A stretch of 64,000 bases of DNA from Hyalella azteca (GCF_000764305.2 NW_025946076.1:1877-65876), one strand, 5' to 3'; counted from the stretch's first letter, positions 20,701-33,331 are shown. Made by a program: numbers and translations. Notes: a model not told the origin generated them from the letters alone.

Positions 20701-23700
20701 ACACTCTAGTGCCATCATTATGCCACTCTAGTGAACCACCTACAGTTGTTTATACTTATAAAGGATATATGTATATGTTGCAAGAGAGTTAGTCACTATA
20801 GGTTTGTGGAGCATAAATTTAAGCAGGATGCCTCAGCTTGGTAAACCAGCAGAATGCCATGTAGTGAAAATCATTACACCTACTTAATTTTGTATTAATT
20901 GTAATGCTTTTTCATAAACTTAGCAATAATTCAGACATTTTTAATAAGGCAAATCCGTGTCTTATATTTGTTTCAGCGCAATTTATGCGGAATTGGTTAC
21001 TGATAATTTCCTGCTTATTCAGTTTTTAATATAAATTTAAATGCAGGTTAACCACTTAGCAAAAAAATTCTTTTAATTAATCTGTTATAAAAAATGTCAT
21101 ACTTTTCCTTCACAGTCAGTCCCGGCTATTTATGATTGATCTTTGCCTCCTGGTCTTAGGAACTTAAATTTTTCTTTTCGGCTTATAGGAGTTTTTTTAT
21201 GTATTAATTTGTCATTTTTGACTTACTAAAAAAAGATCCTTTACAACAAAGAAGCTTTCTTAAAGCTTCTTGTTGGTCTGGAGAGCGGAGCTGCTTACCC
21301 TTGACGATCGCTGGTCGTAAAACGCGAAGAATTTATTTTCCACTTTCACTCCGGGGCCAGCGGTGGGAAGTCGGATAGCTGGATATATAGCTGGATAGCT
21401 GGTACACGGCGGACATTCCTTCCTGACCAGCTATCCACTAGAGGGAAATCGTGGCCACTGCCGCTCATCACCCTGACGATTGCTTCGAAAAATATTACGT
21501 GTAGCGGATGCCAGAGTAAACGATAATGGTTGGTTTGATGGCTACTGGAATAATCAACGCGGGACTTTAATGATGAAGGAGAGTTTTTTAAATATGGGTA
21601 CGCCATGTAGGTTGGGAAATTTTATTCATCGACTAATAAATGTAAAATTTGAAAGCGACGACAAATTTTACCAAAAAATAATTATTCAAAGGCAATCTAT
21701 TTGATTGGGTTTCTATTTTTAATCAATGTGATAAGCATTATAACCTGCCTATCAAATTACATGAATAGCTTATATTGAAAAAAATATCTAGATGAAAGTA
21801 CATAATAATAAGTACTTCAAAGGTTCACTAAGTACATGTGCTATGTTGATAATAATTTCCAAAGCATTATTAGTTGTTGTTTTATCCCTAATTCTTATTT
21901 CGAGCAACATTCGTATCGAATTACTGACCATTGTTACTGTGCAAAAGTTGTCCTCCTTGCGAAGGTCCATTAACGCGATATTGTCCTCCAGTCCATACAA
22001 GTCCATCAGCGCGTTCATGTAAGTGATAATTAATTACAATTAATAAATTTATAATAAATATTAGTAAATAAATTAGTAATACTTAATATAATAAATCTAA
22101 TAAATTAAAAACAATTAGTTGATGAACATTGAGACCTTTCTGATGTAATGCTTTTCTTAGCCTTACTGTTGTGTAAATGTTTGTTATCTCGATATATTTT
22201 GTTTCAAAATAATTGTAACAGAATACGATGAGCTAAAATGATCAAAGCAGACAAACAAAGTTGGAACGAATGAATTCTCTGCTATATTCGCTGAGCTTTG
22301 ATCACAACACACTTGTGTTTTTTTGTAAAATAATTGTTGCAGAGAGGAAGCATTAAAAATAAAATTAACACGTACACTCTAATATAAAAGTTCAATCGTT
22401 AAATTACTTCACGGTCACATTTGCATACATATTTTGACGAAAAAAAAATAAAAAAGCATTTAAACAGAACATTTAAATTCTATTTTAATACTTAACCATA
22501 CTATGTAATATGCAATGGGAAAAAAGATATATTACTATAATATAGAAATATATTAATATATAATTTAGACAAAACGTAAATGAAACTAAACCAATAAAAA
22601 TCTAACTCCTTTGATTTCAGAATACGCCGAATATATTGCGTTTACGCTTAAAATATTGAGACTGTTTCTCTCCGGAAGTCAGAGCAGATATACAAGAGAT
22701 CTGATCAACGATAGCTTGTCTGTCGTTCAGAGTGGATTTATTTGCAAGGATTGCACGGCGCGACGCCTCGTGAGCGACGATGGGGATTTATGACGCTCAA
22801 ATTTGTACCGCTAATATATACAAAAATTCTAATATATCTGGCGATAATAAATAAACGTTACACCGAGCGATTATTAATTATTAATATGTACAGACAGTGG
22901 TGATAGATAACATAAATCGCGAAAATATATATTTTTTATCAAGATCGCTATATACTGTATGTACGTCGAGCTTCACGAGTTGATTGTAAAAGTCTTTACT
23001 AATTATTAAAAATAATTTTTTAATTATTATTGTTTTTGCTATCATCTATTCGGAAATAAATAGCAACATTAAAAGAAAATTTACTGTAGTCATCTACCTC
23101 TAAAATCCTACGTAAGATTTCAGAGCTTTTTTGTATGAATGACGTCACCGTATTGCAAAAAGGGATTTACAAGGATACGAGTTCCATCAATCAAATCGAA
23201 ATTCAAAGATTTTTCAAAACAACATTCTGGATATTTTTTCCGAGAATTACACGAGGATGTTCTTGACTCCTCGACCATATATTGCTGACTCGTTCGTCTG
23301 TCAGATGTTACCATTCAGAGGCGCCAATCTTTCATCGCAAAATGGCTTAGCAAACAAAATTTCCGTGACATTCGGACTCCATGTCGCTCTTTGAACTTAG
23401 AACTTTAATCCTAAAATCTGTCCTTTTTCGTATGCTAGTGAAACTGACGCCTCAGAATGGAAGAAATATGAAATAAAATGGAAATAAGATTGGCAGCCTG
23501 GGGGATGACCGACTGGCCGTAAAAATATTGAAAATACAATTTTTCACGCAGAATTGAGAAGTGGAGTAGAAAACAAAGGATTCTAGACTATAAGTGGACT
23601 AGGATACCAGAGATCCAAGGAACCGACGGTATAGGAAATGAGTTTGATAAAATGCAATTAAATTGAGTCCATTCAAAAACTTTAGTTGCATCTCATGCAT

Positions 23701-24522
23701 ATGCATCTAATTGATCCGTACGGCCGCATGCGCTGATAAGTAAGAAAAATTCAATTATTTCTTTAGTGATTACAAAGTGAATGCTAAAGATTAGTGATTG
23801 ATTAAAAAATACACCTTGATCTAAGGAACATTATATATTTTTTTAATATAAAAAATATTCTTAATTTCTTAGGCTTCGGAAATTAGCACAAATTGTATTT
23901 ATACTATAAAAACTTTACACTGTTTAGTTTATTATATTATTACATTTAATGTATATTACGTTACAAATTATATATTATATATATATAATTAGTATAAACA
24001 CGGTCGGAAAAATGCAGCTGCCTGATCATTTAAATTAATGAGTAAATTTATCATCATGGGAATGAATTGATAAATTGATTCATAGCGCACTACAGTAATT
24101 GAACAAGCACGAGCTTTCTGTCTGAATTCATGAGAGTCTATGCACATAAATGACTTGGTCAATTCCTTCGACCTGATGAGGAATGTGACTAACTGGTTAA
24201 GAAACCGTTTCTCATTTAATTAATAATCATTGATTGACACCGCTAGTCTTTTGGTCTTTGCGACTTACGTGACTCACGCACAGTTAGTTGATATGTTAAA
24301 ACTAATGGTATAATGATACTCATATGTTTATTATATTATACTTATTTATTTTATAATATTATTAATATTAATATTCATTTAATTTTAAAAAAAATAAATT
24401 AAAATTATATATATTATTTTATAAATATTATTTATATTATTAAGGTTTTTTAATATTAATTTCATAATAAGAAAATATTATTTTTATTTTATTTGACTTA
24501 TGATGTTGATAAGTGCAACTCG
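20701..24522. other. No gene recognised
   Basis: AT-rich. Two weak coding hints: a GC-richer island at about 21,290-21,600 with open frames on both strands, and 22,620-22,793, where an acceptor-like TTTGATTTCAG is followed by 57 open codons (EYAEYIAFTLK, ending SDDGDL). Neither matches a family I know. Both may be chance. Confidence 0.45.
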
Positions 24523-24523
24523 N
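24523..24523. other. Single-N assembly gap
   Basis: One N at the first base of a 40 bp tandem array, so the array is probably collapsed or truncated. Confidence 0.95.
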
Positions 24524-24895
24524 CGTCTGAGAGCCAGGACATTCAAGCAGCGGATATCGGCCACGCCTGAGAGCGTAGACACTCAAGCAGCGGATATCGG
24601 ACACGTCTGAGAGTAAAGATGCTAAAGCAGTGGATATCGGACACGTCTGAGAGCAAAGACACTCAAGCAGCGGATATCGGACACGTCTGAGAGCAAAGAC
24701 ACTCAAGCAGCGGATATCGGACACGTCTCAGAGCAAAGACACTCAAGCACATGATATCGGACACTTTAGAGAGCGAACATTTTCCAGCAGCAGATATCGG
24801 ACACGTCTGAGAGCAGAGGCACTCAAGCAGATAATATCGGACACCTTAAAGAGCGGACACTTTCGAGCAGTAGATATAGGACACGTCTGAGAGCA
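24524..24895. repeat. 40 bp minisatellite, about 9 units
   Basis: CGTCTGAGAGCAAAGACACT followed by CAAGCAGCGGATATCGGACA. Later units are more diverged. GATATCGGACACGTC is the most conserved part. Confidence 0.95.
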
Positions 24896-26163
24896 AATTT
24901 TCTTATCCCTCTGGTGAATTTTAAAGCGCTTGTGTTCATCAACACGCGATCGTCGCTAGAGTAAACTGAGTCTCCGGGAGTTCTATGAGCTTAATAGAGA
25001 ACAGAGTTCTGTTGGGTTCAAAGTGGAAGTTCTAAAAATAATTTGTTAAGAATAATAGTGAGTTAAACACAACTTTGATTTGAAACTTCGATAATAGAGT
25101 TGGGGTATGCGGGACTTCAAATGAAATAAATGTTGATAGCGCACGCAGTGTTCGGCCAGACTTGCTTAGATAATTGATTTACCTTCGACTGCTTTTGATA
25201 AGATTAAATATATTCGAGGTTTCGTTTACTTTTAGGATACGAATTCTGTTTAAGATACTAAATAATTTTTAAAATAGTTCCGAACATTTTATTCTGTAAC
25301 ATTCTTCCGAGTAATTTTATTTTGTAACATGAATGACTTTCGTTAAGCGTATTATTATGCTCATTAGCCTGAATAATTCATTGCTGCTAGTTCCTCATTC
25401 AGTTAAATTTAAAAATCCGTCCTTTGATTTAAACCAGAAGTGGAATTTCAATGTGAAGTGGAATTACAGTGAAAATCTTGTGCTTCTCACCTGGATGTAT
25501 GACATGAGCTCTTAAGGAAGAAGTGTTCACGAAGCTGGGATAGAGGCTTCACTTCCAACGTGGTCCTGTATTCAATTTATTGAATAAATTAAAGGAAGAT
25601 GCTTTAAAATTGACTTTATTTTTATTGTCTAAATTCGTTCGGTTATTATCATCATACAGTCGCATTCTTAAAGTCATACTAACGTCTGTAGGGACAGTTC
25701 CCAGCTAACCTTTTAATAAAAAAGTAATTCTAGGTTCATTAGCGTTAATTGCTTTAAATTATGGTTAAATTAGATCTAAGGTGGGGCTTACGAGCGATAA
25801 TTGTTTTGCCCCCGACAATCAGTCACTAATAATTAAAATGGTTTTTCAGACAAGCTGTTTTTTACGTGGTTTTCATTTCGGTATGGCAACTGTGTTTTCT
25901 GAAGCATGTCACCTGATGGTGGGCTTCATAAAATTACTTTTCATGCTGCACAAATAGCAACATTCAGGCAACATTAACGTTTCAAATTGACAAATTTGCA
26001 ATTAATATAATTAAGAAAATGACCAGCATTAATTATCGATCAGCTTGGGAATCCTAAAGCCAATGCCGGAAACTAAAGCAAACCACTCAACCCAAGGCCG
26101 GCATTTACTAACATTAGTGAAATAATTATGGTTATTTACTTTGAATTAGTAATTAGAACGAAG
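24896..26163. other. No gene recognised
   Basis: Unique AT-rich sequence. A 60-codon open frame (25,333-25,515) has no motif and is likely chance. Confidence 0.55.
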
Positions 26164-26411
26164 CTGTGCTGGCAGAGTGAGCCACATGATGAAGGGCAGT
26201 GCTGGCAGAGTGAGCCACATGATGAAGGGCAGTGCTGTCAGAATGAGCCACATGATGAAGGGCAGTGCTGGCAGAGTGAGCCACATGATGAAGGGCAGTG
26301 CTGGCAGAGTGAGGCACATGATGAAGGGCAGTGCTGGCAGCTGCATGATGAAGGGCAGTGCTGGCAGAGTGAGGCACATGATGAAGGGCAGTGCTGGCAG
26401 CTACATGATGA
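26164..26411. repeat. 33 bp minisatellite with shorter variants
   Basis: CTGGCAGAGTGAGCCACATG followed by ATGAAGGGCAGTG; two units are shortened to 27 bp. Because 33 and 27 are multiples of three, four reading frames stay open for 77-109 codons over both strands. Simultaneous openness argues against a real protein. Confidence 0.95.
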
Positions 26412-26814
26412 AATGGCGCGTGGATTAAAGCGGAAGAGTTCCCTCGCTGATAAATAATCACTTCTAAGAGTCTACTTAGCAGGGCGCTTCGAAAACGAGA
26501 ACGCGGTTGAAGTTTATGGCAATAGTGCTGTATAAATTATTTATACCTATTCTCTACGTTACAAACGAATTGGATATTATTTCTTTATTAAAAGAATTAT
26601 TGGTCAACGAGAGCGCGACATAAATTTACGACAAGGGTGCTGTTTGCATTATTAAACTAATTCTCTACATAGTCATCAAGTTTGCGATTTTTTCTTCATG
26701 AACTGTTTGATTACTTAATTGAAACTAGGCAATAAAGGCAGGTATCTTAGCAGTAGAGAGGAGAGGCGAGCGATATTTCTAGGCCGTATTTCACGGCTTT
26801 CATCATCAGTCAAC

Positions 26815-26849
26815 ATGGCGCGTATCATCATCTCCCTGAAGCTGATGAG
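26815..26849 (+). CDS. Possible short first coding exon
   Basis: AACATGG context, then 11-12 codons (MARIIISLKLM) ending in GATGAG|GTAAGA, a near-ideal donor. The short basic-hydrophobic start could be the beginning of a signal peptide. Nothing downstream was recognised that continues it, so this rests only on the Kozak-like start plus the donor and may be chance. Confidence 0.2.
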
Positions 26850-26896
26850 GTAAGATCACGTACCAGTCATTCTCACTAGACAAATGACGTTGGAAC

Positions 26897-27155
26897 AACG
26901 TTTAATTCAACGTTGAATCTACGAACCACTTTAATTCAACGTTGAATCAACGAAAAAACGTTAAATTTCACGTTGAATCAACGATACAAATATTAATTCA
27001 GAGTTGAATCAACAAAAAAACGTTAAATTCAGCGTTGAATCAACAAAAAAAGTTAAATTCAACGTTGAATCAACGAAGCAAATATTAATTCAACGTTGAA
27101 TCAACGAAACAACTTTAATTAAACGTTCATTCAACCAAAGAACGTTTAATTCAAC
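26897..27155. repeat. About 31 bp array of palindromic units
   Basis: About 8 units of the form TTAATTCAACGTTGAATCAA followed by CGAAAAAACG, with variable A runs. The core ATTCAACGTTGAAT is a perfect 14 bp palindrome present in most units, so the array could form repeated small cruciforms. Confidence 0.9.
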
Positions 27156-27830
27156 GTCCGATGTCTGAAAGGATTCTGCAGTTTAAGTTGACTGCAGTCT
27201 GAATTAGGCTGAATTAGTTGTGTATATATATGCAATCTAAAATAATTGTACATATATAATATTACCCGGCTTCCTTTTTAGACATAACTTCATTTCTTTT
27301 GGGTACATAACTGTCGCTTTACCGAAAATCGTAATTGCAACTTATTGATTTATTATATTTTTTTTCTACCTCGCAGCGTATAGAACATCTATTTTTTATT
27401 GATAAAGAACATATATCAGAACATCTATTAAATTTTTTTCAGCGAAACGTGCATCTTAAGCTATAATCTAAACATTTATATCAAGCGAGATAACGTCAAC
27501 ACGCTGACTTACGGAATGTATTACACGCAGAAGTTAACAGAATTAAGTGTTTACGTACGCAATGTATAACATGCGAATTAAAATTAGGCAAATCAATGTT
27601 CGCTCACTGAATGTGTCACAAACAAATTAAGTTACCGTGTCACCTAAATTAATTAGATAACTTATTTAATTACTTAATTAAATACTTAACAATTAATTAT
27701 TTAAATTAAGTTACTTGCCTGTCCGGTAACGGAACATAATTCAATACACTAATAAGACGCTGCCGTGCTGCTTCATGTTCAGCGGTGTTTGTTCACCGGC
27801 AGGTCGATGAGTCACGGCCTTGACTAAGCT
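27156..27830. other. No gene recognised
   Basis: AT-rich spacer. ATTAATTA-type words cluster near 27,640-27,710. No array or gene. Confidence 0.6.
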
Positions 27831-27934
27831 ACTCAGCTGCCTCGCTACACTCAGCTGCCTCGCTACACTCAGCTGCCTCGTTGCACTCAGCTGCCTCGCT
27901 ACACTCAGCTGCCTCGCTACACTCTGCTGCCTCT
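27831..27934. repeat. 18 bp minisatellite, about 5-6 units
   Basis: ACTCAGCTGCCTCGCTAC repeated with few changes. Each unit contains CAGCTG, an E-box-type palindrome. Confidence 0.95.
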
Positions 27935-27939
27935 GACAT

Positions 27940-28210
27940 ATGAATAATCAAAATAATTTCTTAAATTAAACTTAAAACTTGTCCCCAACCAAGAAATTTA
28001 TTCATTTTACAACAGAAAAAAAAATGCTGTTTGAATTTCACGAGTGTCCGTTCAGTCGGTTTTCAAATAGGAATAATATAAATAACTTATATAATTAAAC
28101 CTGAAACATCAACCAACCCAGTAATTTATTCATTTTCCTATGTCAAAAATTTTGTTCATATTTCACGACTGTCTGTTCAGTCGTTTCTGAAATATAAATA
28201 ATATAAATAA
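27940..28210. repeat. Diverged tandem duplication, about 127 bp unit, 2.1 copies
   Basis: ATAAT.AAATAA.TT onward, TTTATTCATTTT and GT.C.GTTCAGTCG.TT occur in the same order at 27,942-28,070 and 28,071-28,196, and a third copy begins at 28,197. Confidence 0.8.
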
Positions 28211-28637
28211 CTATTTTAATGTAACCTTGGCACGCAAGAAATCGTCAGTGACTTCTAATCGGAGAATTAAAAATAATTTATCGCTATGAGATTTGGAGGA
28301 AAGTTCAGCAATGATATAATTATATTTATTTCTAATTGCTTCTGAAAGCACCGACAGCAAAAGTAAAATATTTTTATCAAATATCAGGAAGAAATCCATC
28401 ATATATCAGTTGTCGTGCAATAAATCCATTCTAAACTTCATTAAGCCAGCAGAACCTCTCAGAATCGAAACAATTTTAAATGGAAGTCCGATCAGCCCTG
28501 AGCGGATTAATAAGAATCAGTAATCCGGTTGGCAGAGGCGATATAGGACGCTTGCTGCCAGCTACCAAACCCTTCTTCAATCTAATAATTACAGCGCGAG
28601 GATTGACAGCAGACAGACGCATTGATTTCTTTCGGAA
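28211..28637. other. No gene recognised
   Basis: Two minus-strand frames of about 62 codons are open here, without known motifs. Nothing else is seen. Confidence 0.55.
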
Positions 28638-28703
28638 TGAGCTATTTTTTCCTTGATGTCTCAAACAAGGTTAGAGACATCAAGGATGGAAAAAAGTTGC
28701 TCA
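28638..28703. ncRNA. Strong 66-base hairpin, candidate only
   Basis: Left arm 28,638-28,662 (TGAGCTATTTTTTCCTTGAT, then GTCTC) is complementary to right arm 28,674-28,703, apart from short bulges (an extra ATCC and one base in the right arm). The 11-base loop and 25-30 base arms are in the size range of an animal microRNA precursor. It could equally be a foldback element relic. There is no evidence of transcription in the sequence. Confidence 0.35.
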
Positions 28704-30109
28704 TTAATTCGCTCCGAATTTAATTTTGCTTCGCCATATAATTGAAAAATCCGATCTTCGTTCTGCTTTGTCATACAGATCTCATACTCACAAAGTTATT
28801 TGGATTCTTAGCAAAGATTGTTGGAGAGACAATCAGAATAACGCAAATAAAAAATTAAAGAAACTTTGAATCGTACATATTATGTAACCTTAGAGAATTC
28901 TTCACCGGAGTTCAAATTACCATTCGTAAGATTAAAGCCAATATAAACTGAATATTTCACATAACATAGAAAGAAATGTGGCTGAAATTTGTCCAACTAT
29001 AATGCTTCTATTTTACTTCATAGACAGACAGGAGATACACCCAAAAATCACCTCAATTGAGCCCCAATAACAACTAAAAATCCCTGTTATAAGGAACTTT
29101 AACTCTTTAATTAGCCTTGAATAAGCTCTAGAGTTGAATTCAGTTCAAGTACCGTATCAGATACTCCAATGAAAAAGTCTAACTCAACTGAAAGTAAGAG
29201 TCTCTTTCACTAAACAGCTGCCACTCGAATCTCCTGCAGAGCTACGTTGTTAAAATTGCTTCTTAAATCTCTGGAATGGTGCAATTTCTCGTCCAAAATT
29301 TGCCCAGACATCGCCATTCTAGCCATTGAAAAAGTTCGCGGTGTTACATTACTTGCGAGATAGACCTTGTCATTAAAAGGATACATTGAGTTGTTTTCGA
29401 CAGGGATAGAGAGATGGGATGGAAAATTTGGCGGACGATTCATACAACTGCACTACAAGGAAGGCTTAGGAAAACATGATAAAGGAATTAAAGGCTAGGA
29501 ACAAACTTGTCTACCCGTACATCTTCCTTCACTAGAACACTTGCGACACTATCGCAAGAAGAAAAGCTACTTTATTCGTTGCTTAATCATGTTTTTTGAG
29601 ATGTTTATTACATTCAAAGTTGATTGTATCATAATGAATAAAAACTTCATGTTGAAATGCCAAACTGAAGTGACCACAACGCCGAAATTATAACAAAAAA
29701 ACAAACTATATTTTAAAACTTTTCATGATAGGATCTCAGTACCTGACTCTTAAAAACTCTGATCACGTTAGTACGGTCCATAAAACATTGCATGATGGGT
29801 GTAGCACGAACGAATGTTTCTCATGTCATAGGAACAACACGTCTTCTACTTTGCTGATGTCTATGAACAGCACTAGCGGCGTGGATAGCGTAAAGAAGCA
29901 GAGATAGTTTAGCATATATTATATCATCAAATAATTTAACATGGCACGGTCAAAGGGCCGTGACCGGCGCTATTTCCATCCCGTTGACCTCGAGCATCTA
30001 ATTATCTCTCTGTCGCCTGTCACGCTTCCATCACGTGAGCGAACCTTCACTTCATTTTAAGAGGTTAATAAGGAGCCAATCTTGCTTCGCGTCACGACTC
30101 TGGGCTGTT
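28704..30109. other. No gene recognised
   Basis: Two open frames look slightly more protein-like than background but match nothing I know: minus strand 29,210-29,443 (77 codons, MNRPPNFPSHLSIPVENNS onward) and plus strand 29,725-29,907 (60 codons with HDGCSTNECFSCHRNN). Either may be a fragment of an exon or element. Confidence 0.4.
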
Positions 30110-30330
30110 AATATAAAATAGTTTCAATATATTAAATTCAAATCATAACCGTGACGTTGCTAGCATATAAAATTTAGAATTTTCTATACCTTAAATTCAA
30201 ATCTTAACCGTGGCGAACCTGGCCAAATAACACCAGTTTATATTTTGTTAATTCAAATCATAAGTGTGATAAACCTGATAAAATGAAATAGTCAAAGTAT
30301 CTTAAAGTGGAATCATAACTTTTAAATTCT
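30110..30330. repeat. Diverged about 65 bp tandem repeat, 3-4 units
   Basis: The phrase TTAAATTCAAATCATAACCG with G/CGTGACG or GGCGAACCTG after it recurs at about 30,134, 30,192, 30,249 and weakly 30,302. Confidence 0.65.
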
Positions 30331-30432
30331 TCATAACGCAGCTTTAAACGATCGGAACATTTCGCTGAAGCGAAATTTGAAACGACAAACTTCCCAATTC
30401 AACAATCATTTCTCCTAAATTTTAGACCGGAA

Positions 30433-30857
30433 CTTCTGAAGGCTGTAAAATACGTCGCTGCTAAAGGCTGTGTAATGCGTCGCTTCTGAAGGCTGTGTAA
30501 TGCATCGCTTCAGAAGGCTGTGTAATGCGTCGCTTCTGAAGGCTATGTAATGCGTCGCTTCTGAAGGCTGTGTAATGCGTCGCTTCTGAAGGCTGTGTAA
30601 TGCGTCGCTTCTGAAGGCTGTGTAATGCGTCGCTTCTGAAGGCTGTGTAATGCGTCGCTTCTGAAGGCTGCGTAATGCGTCGCTTCTGAAGGCTGTGTAA
30701 TGCGTCGCTTCTGAAGGCTGTGTAATGCGTCGCTGCTGAAGGCTGCGTAATGCGTCGCTTCTGAAGGCTGTGTAACGCGTCGCTTCTGAAGGCTGCGTAA
30801 TGCATCGCTGCTGAAGGCTGCGTAATGCGTCGCTTCTGAAGGTTGTGTATCGAGTCG
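30433..30857. repeat. 25 bp minisatellite, 17 units
   Basis: CTTCTGAAGGCTGTGTAATG followed by CGTCG, 17 consecutive 25 bp units (425 bp), few changes. Block B copy 2 has only three units. The long minus-strand open frames (212 and 149 codons, cycles of TQPSEATHYTAFRSDALHSL) are by-products of the array. Confidence 0.96.
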
Positions 30858-31485
30858 CTAATGGATTTAGTCGTAATTTTCGACAACCCCACCATATTGA
30901 GGCAAGACATACTAATGGATTTGTTATACTAATGGATTTGTAAAGGTGTAAAAATTGTGTTTGACATTCTCTAACATTGCTCATATATTGTGCCAGACAT
31001 ATCCAATTGAATTGCCGGCTATTTGGTGAAATATTCACTACAATTGAAGACATTGTGTTAGATATATTGTATTGATGAAGATATTATATACTGTATATTA
31101 AATAATATTAATAATGCAACATAAAATTAATATTGGAATAGAATATTATATAGATATATTGATGTATATGTGTACCTAAAAAAATTGGACAAAATGAAGC
31201 AACATTGCATAGAAACCTTCAAAAAAGCTGTAAAAAATATTTTAAAGACGAGGTAGGCGAACATGTATAACATTAAAGATATAACGCAACAAATTGTATA
31301 TAAAAAAAGTTTCTATAGCAAGTATTGTTTGAAGTAAGTTTCGAATAATTAAAAAATTTTAAGAGCAAGAAAAAGCTCGGAAACGGAACGATAATGGAAC
31401 GAATACAGAAACATAACTTTCGTCGCCCCTAGTCTGTCAGACTCCTTAATTCAGAATTTTTTCATTTTTTTTCGTTCACAGGTAG

Positions 31486-31689
31486 AAGGAAACATCTAGC
31501 ATCAAGTACCCAGGCAAAATTCCAAGTATTTCAAGTAAGTCATCCACTTTAAAAAAATTTTCAACCCAGAAGTTCGAAGAAAGTTTAGCAAGGAACTCGA
31601 CCCCAGATCCATCCACATCAGGCAAAAGTTCCAGCAACGAACCTCGTCTTAAAAGCGATGTCAAAAGATCGCAAACTTTCCAGCGATAA
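31486..31689 (+). CDS. Possible terminal coding exon (Ser/Lys-rich tail)
   Basis: A long pyrimidine tract and TTCGTTCACAGGTAG give an acceptor. After it 67 codons are open to TAA: KETSSIKYPGKIPSISSKSS, then a Ser/Thr/Lys-rich stretch, ending RSQTFQR. Composition is like a disordered cytoplasmic tail. AATAAAA words follow at about 31,760-31,795 as possible polyadenylation signals. The region is almost unchanged in block B copy 2 (58,897-59,098), but there small insertions and deletions break the first half of the frame. I do not recognise the protein, and an upstream exon was not found. Confidence 0.35.
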   Translation, partial: KETSSIKYPGKIPSISSKSSTLKKFSTQKFEESLARNSTPDPSTSGKSSSNEPRLKSDVKRSQTFQR

Positions 31690-33190
31690 GAAATGAGGCA
31701 CGCGTGACCTTCAGGATGAAGTTCCTGAATAGGGCGAATAAATCACGGAAATAACCTCAATAAAACGTGACAAGAACGAGTTCCGGCATCAATAAAACGT
31801 GTCAATAACATTTTTCAGGTACGCAAACAATTTTTTCATTTAACTGTTAACTAGTTAACTTTCAGTTATTTATTTAATCCATTATATACGAATTATAATT
31901 GCAGTATCACGTTCCAGCACGCATATAAATATTACATTCTAAAAATATGTTTTACTAGGTTTTTACGAAAATCAAGTAGCTAAGCTTTATAAAGTTGCTT
32001 AATCGTTCTATCTCAATATAATATACATGATATGATGTTGAAGGAAGTGATTTTCATCCTTTCCTTATTTTCACACGAGAGTCCTATACAATTTTCAGGG
32101 CGCCAAATGGCAACCAAATCTACTAAACTCGTCCTTTCGTTCATCGCTGCTTTGAATTTTAAATCGTTCTCCATTGCACGTTTATTGTTGCTTCAAATAA
32201 AATCTTCATTCCCATATTTCAACTGACGTTCAAACATCATACGAATGCTTTGCCCTCACTCTAATATTGCATCCTTGGAACGTCCTCTCGCAATCAAACA
32301 TCACACCAACGCTTTACCCTCACTCTAATATCACGCCCACGCGACTTCCCTTTTTTCTCTTTCGACGCAAGTTTTTCTCTTTATCCCACAAGTGGGAATG
32401 TTTGTTATGGGCAGCCCCTGGGCGCTTGAGACCCTCTTCCTCCATGGCACTTCACGAGACTCCCCTCAGCTCCCTCAACACTCGAGCCATCGCGTCTGCT
32501 GGGCCTCATAATCGCTGCTCGACCCTCGTGCTCCATCCCAGGACAAAATTTCAGTTTCGGGGGCCAAATTTTAAGGCGTAGGCTAAATATTGCCGAGTGG
32601 CCCACGCTTCGCTGCGATGTCTTGACAGACATTAATGAATATAAATGTCTAGAAAATTTATATCCTGGCTTAAAAAATTGGCATGTATTTTGCCCAGCGT
32701 GCATTCTGGCTCGTCTGCATTGTTTCGTTTACCGAAAAATTCTCACTTTAGCCAAAATGTTTATAGAACTTGATGAAAGTGATCAACTTTGTAAGCTGGA
32801 CATGAATTGTTTCATATGATAGTGAATTAAATTAAATTTAATAAAATGCACTCAAATCTGTAATAAAAACTAGTAAAACTGCAAAATACAAGAAGAGAAT
32901 AATGTTGGGCAAAGAAGGCATAATCTTTTATAGAAAAATCTTATTGATAATTCTGTAAACAAATATGATATCAGCGTCACTAAAGAACGTATTTATCAAC
33001 AATAATGTTTCCAAAACTTAATACAGGCAGCAAATTTTTAACTCATTCTCCAGTTCCTAGTTTTGTTCAAGCACAGGTCAACGTTAGCTGCACTTCTGAA
33101 CCGAGGCTCGCGCAAAGGACCAAACTCCCTAAAGACCTTCGATAACTGCTACGCAATTCCGCTGACTCAGCCGGAATTTGGCGGCTATGG
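31690..33190. other. Block B interior, no gene recognised
   Basis: Contains a GC-richer island at about 32,390-32,640 that is open on both strands for about 100 codons (neither product recognised) and is also well kept in copy 2. The rest is AT-rich. Confidence 0.5.
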
Positions 33191-33219
33191 TCGCCATGTA
33201 TAACATCACAGGCCAGTCG

Positions 33220-33331
33220 CGGGTGCAGAATATCGCTCATTCTAAATTAATAGAGTCCCCCCAGCCAAGTTGCAAGAGCAGAATATCGCTCATTCTAAAT
33301 TAATAGAGTCCCCCCAGCCAAGTTGCAAGAG
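33220..33331. repeat. Tandem duplication of 54 bp
   Basis: CAGAATATCGCTCATTCTAA through CCCCCCAGCCAAGTTGCAAGAG occurs twice in succession. Copy 2 of block B (60,878-60,970) also shows a doubled but shorter version. Confidence 0.88.

Noticed and set aside
26128..26457. 109-residue protein with CWQSEPHDEGQ repeats
   Set aside because: It is the translation of a 33 bp minisatellite that is open in four frames on both strands.
29210..29443. Possible transposase fragment on the minus strand
   Set aside because: The 77-residue frame looks protein-like, but no catalytic motif or family pattern could be seen.
30433..30857. CRISPR-like array of 25 bp repeats
   Set aside because: Units are contiguous with no unique spacers; this is a minisatellite in animal DNA.
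30415..31053. 212-residue minus-strand protein with TQPSEATHYTAFRSD cycles
   Set aside because: It comes from the 25 bp array (25 is not a multiple of three, so the peptide cycles through all frames).
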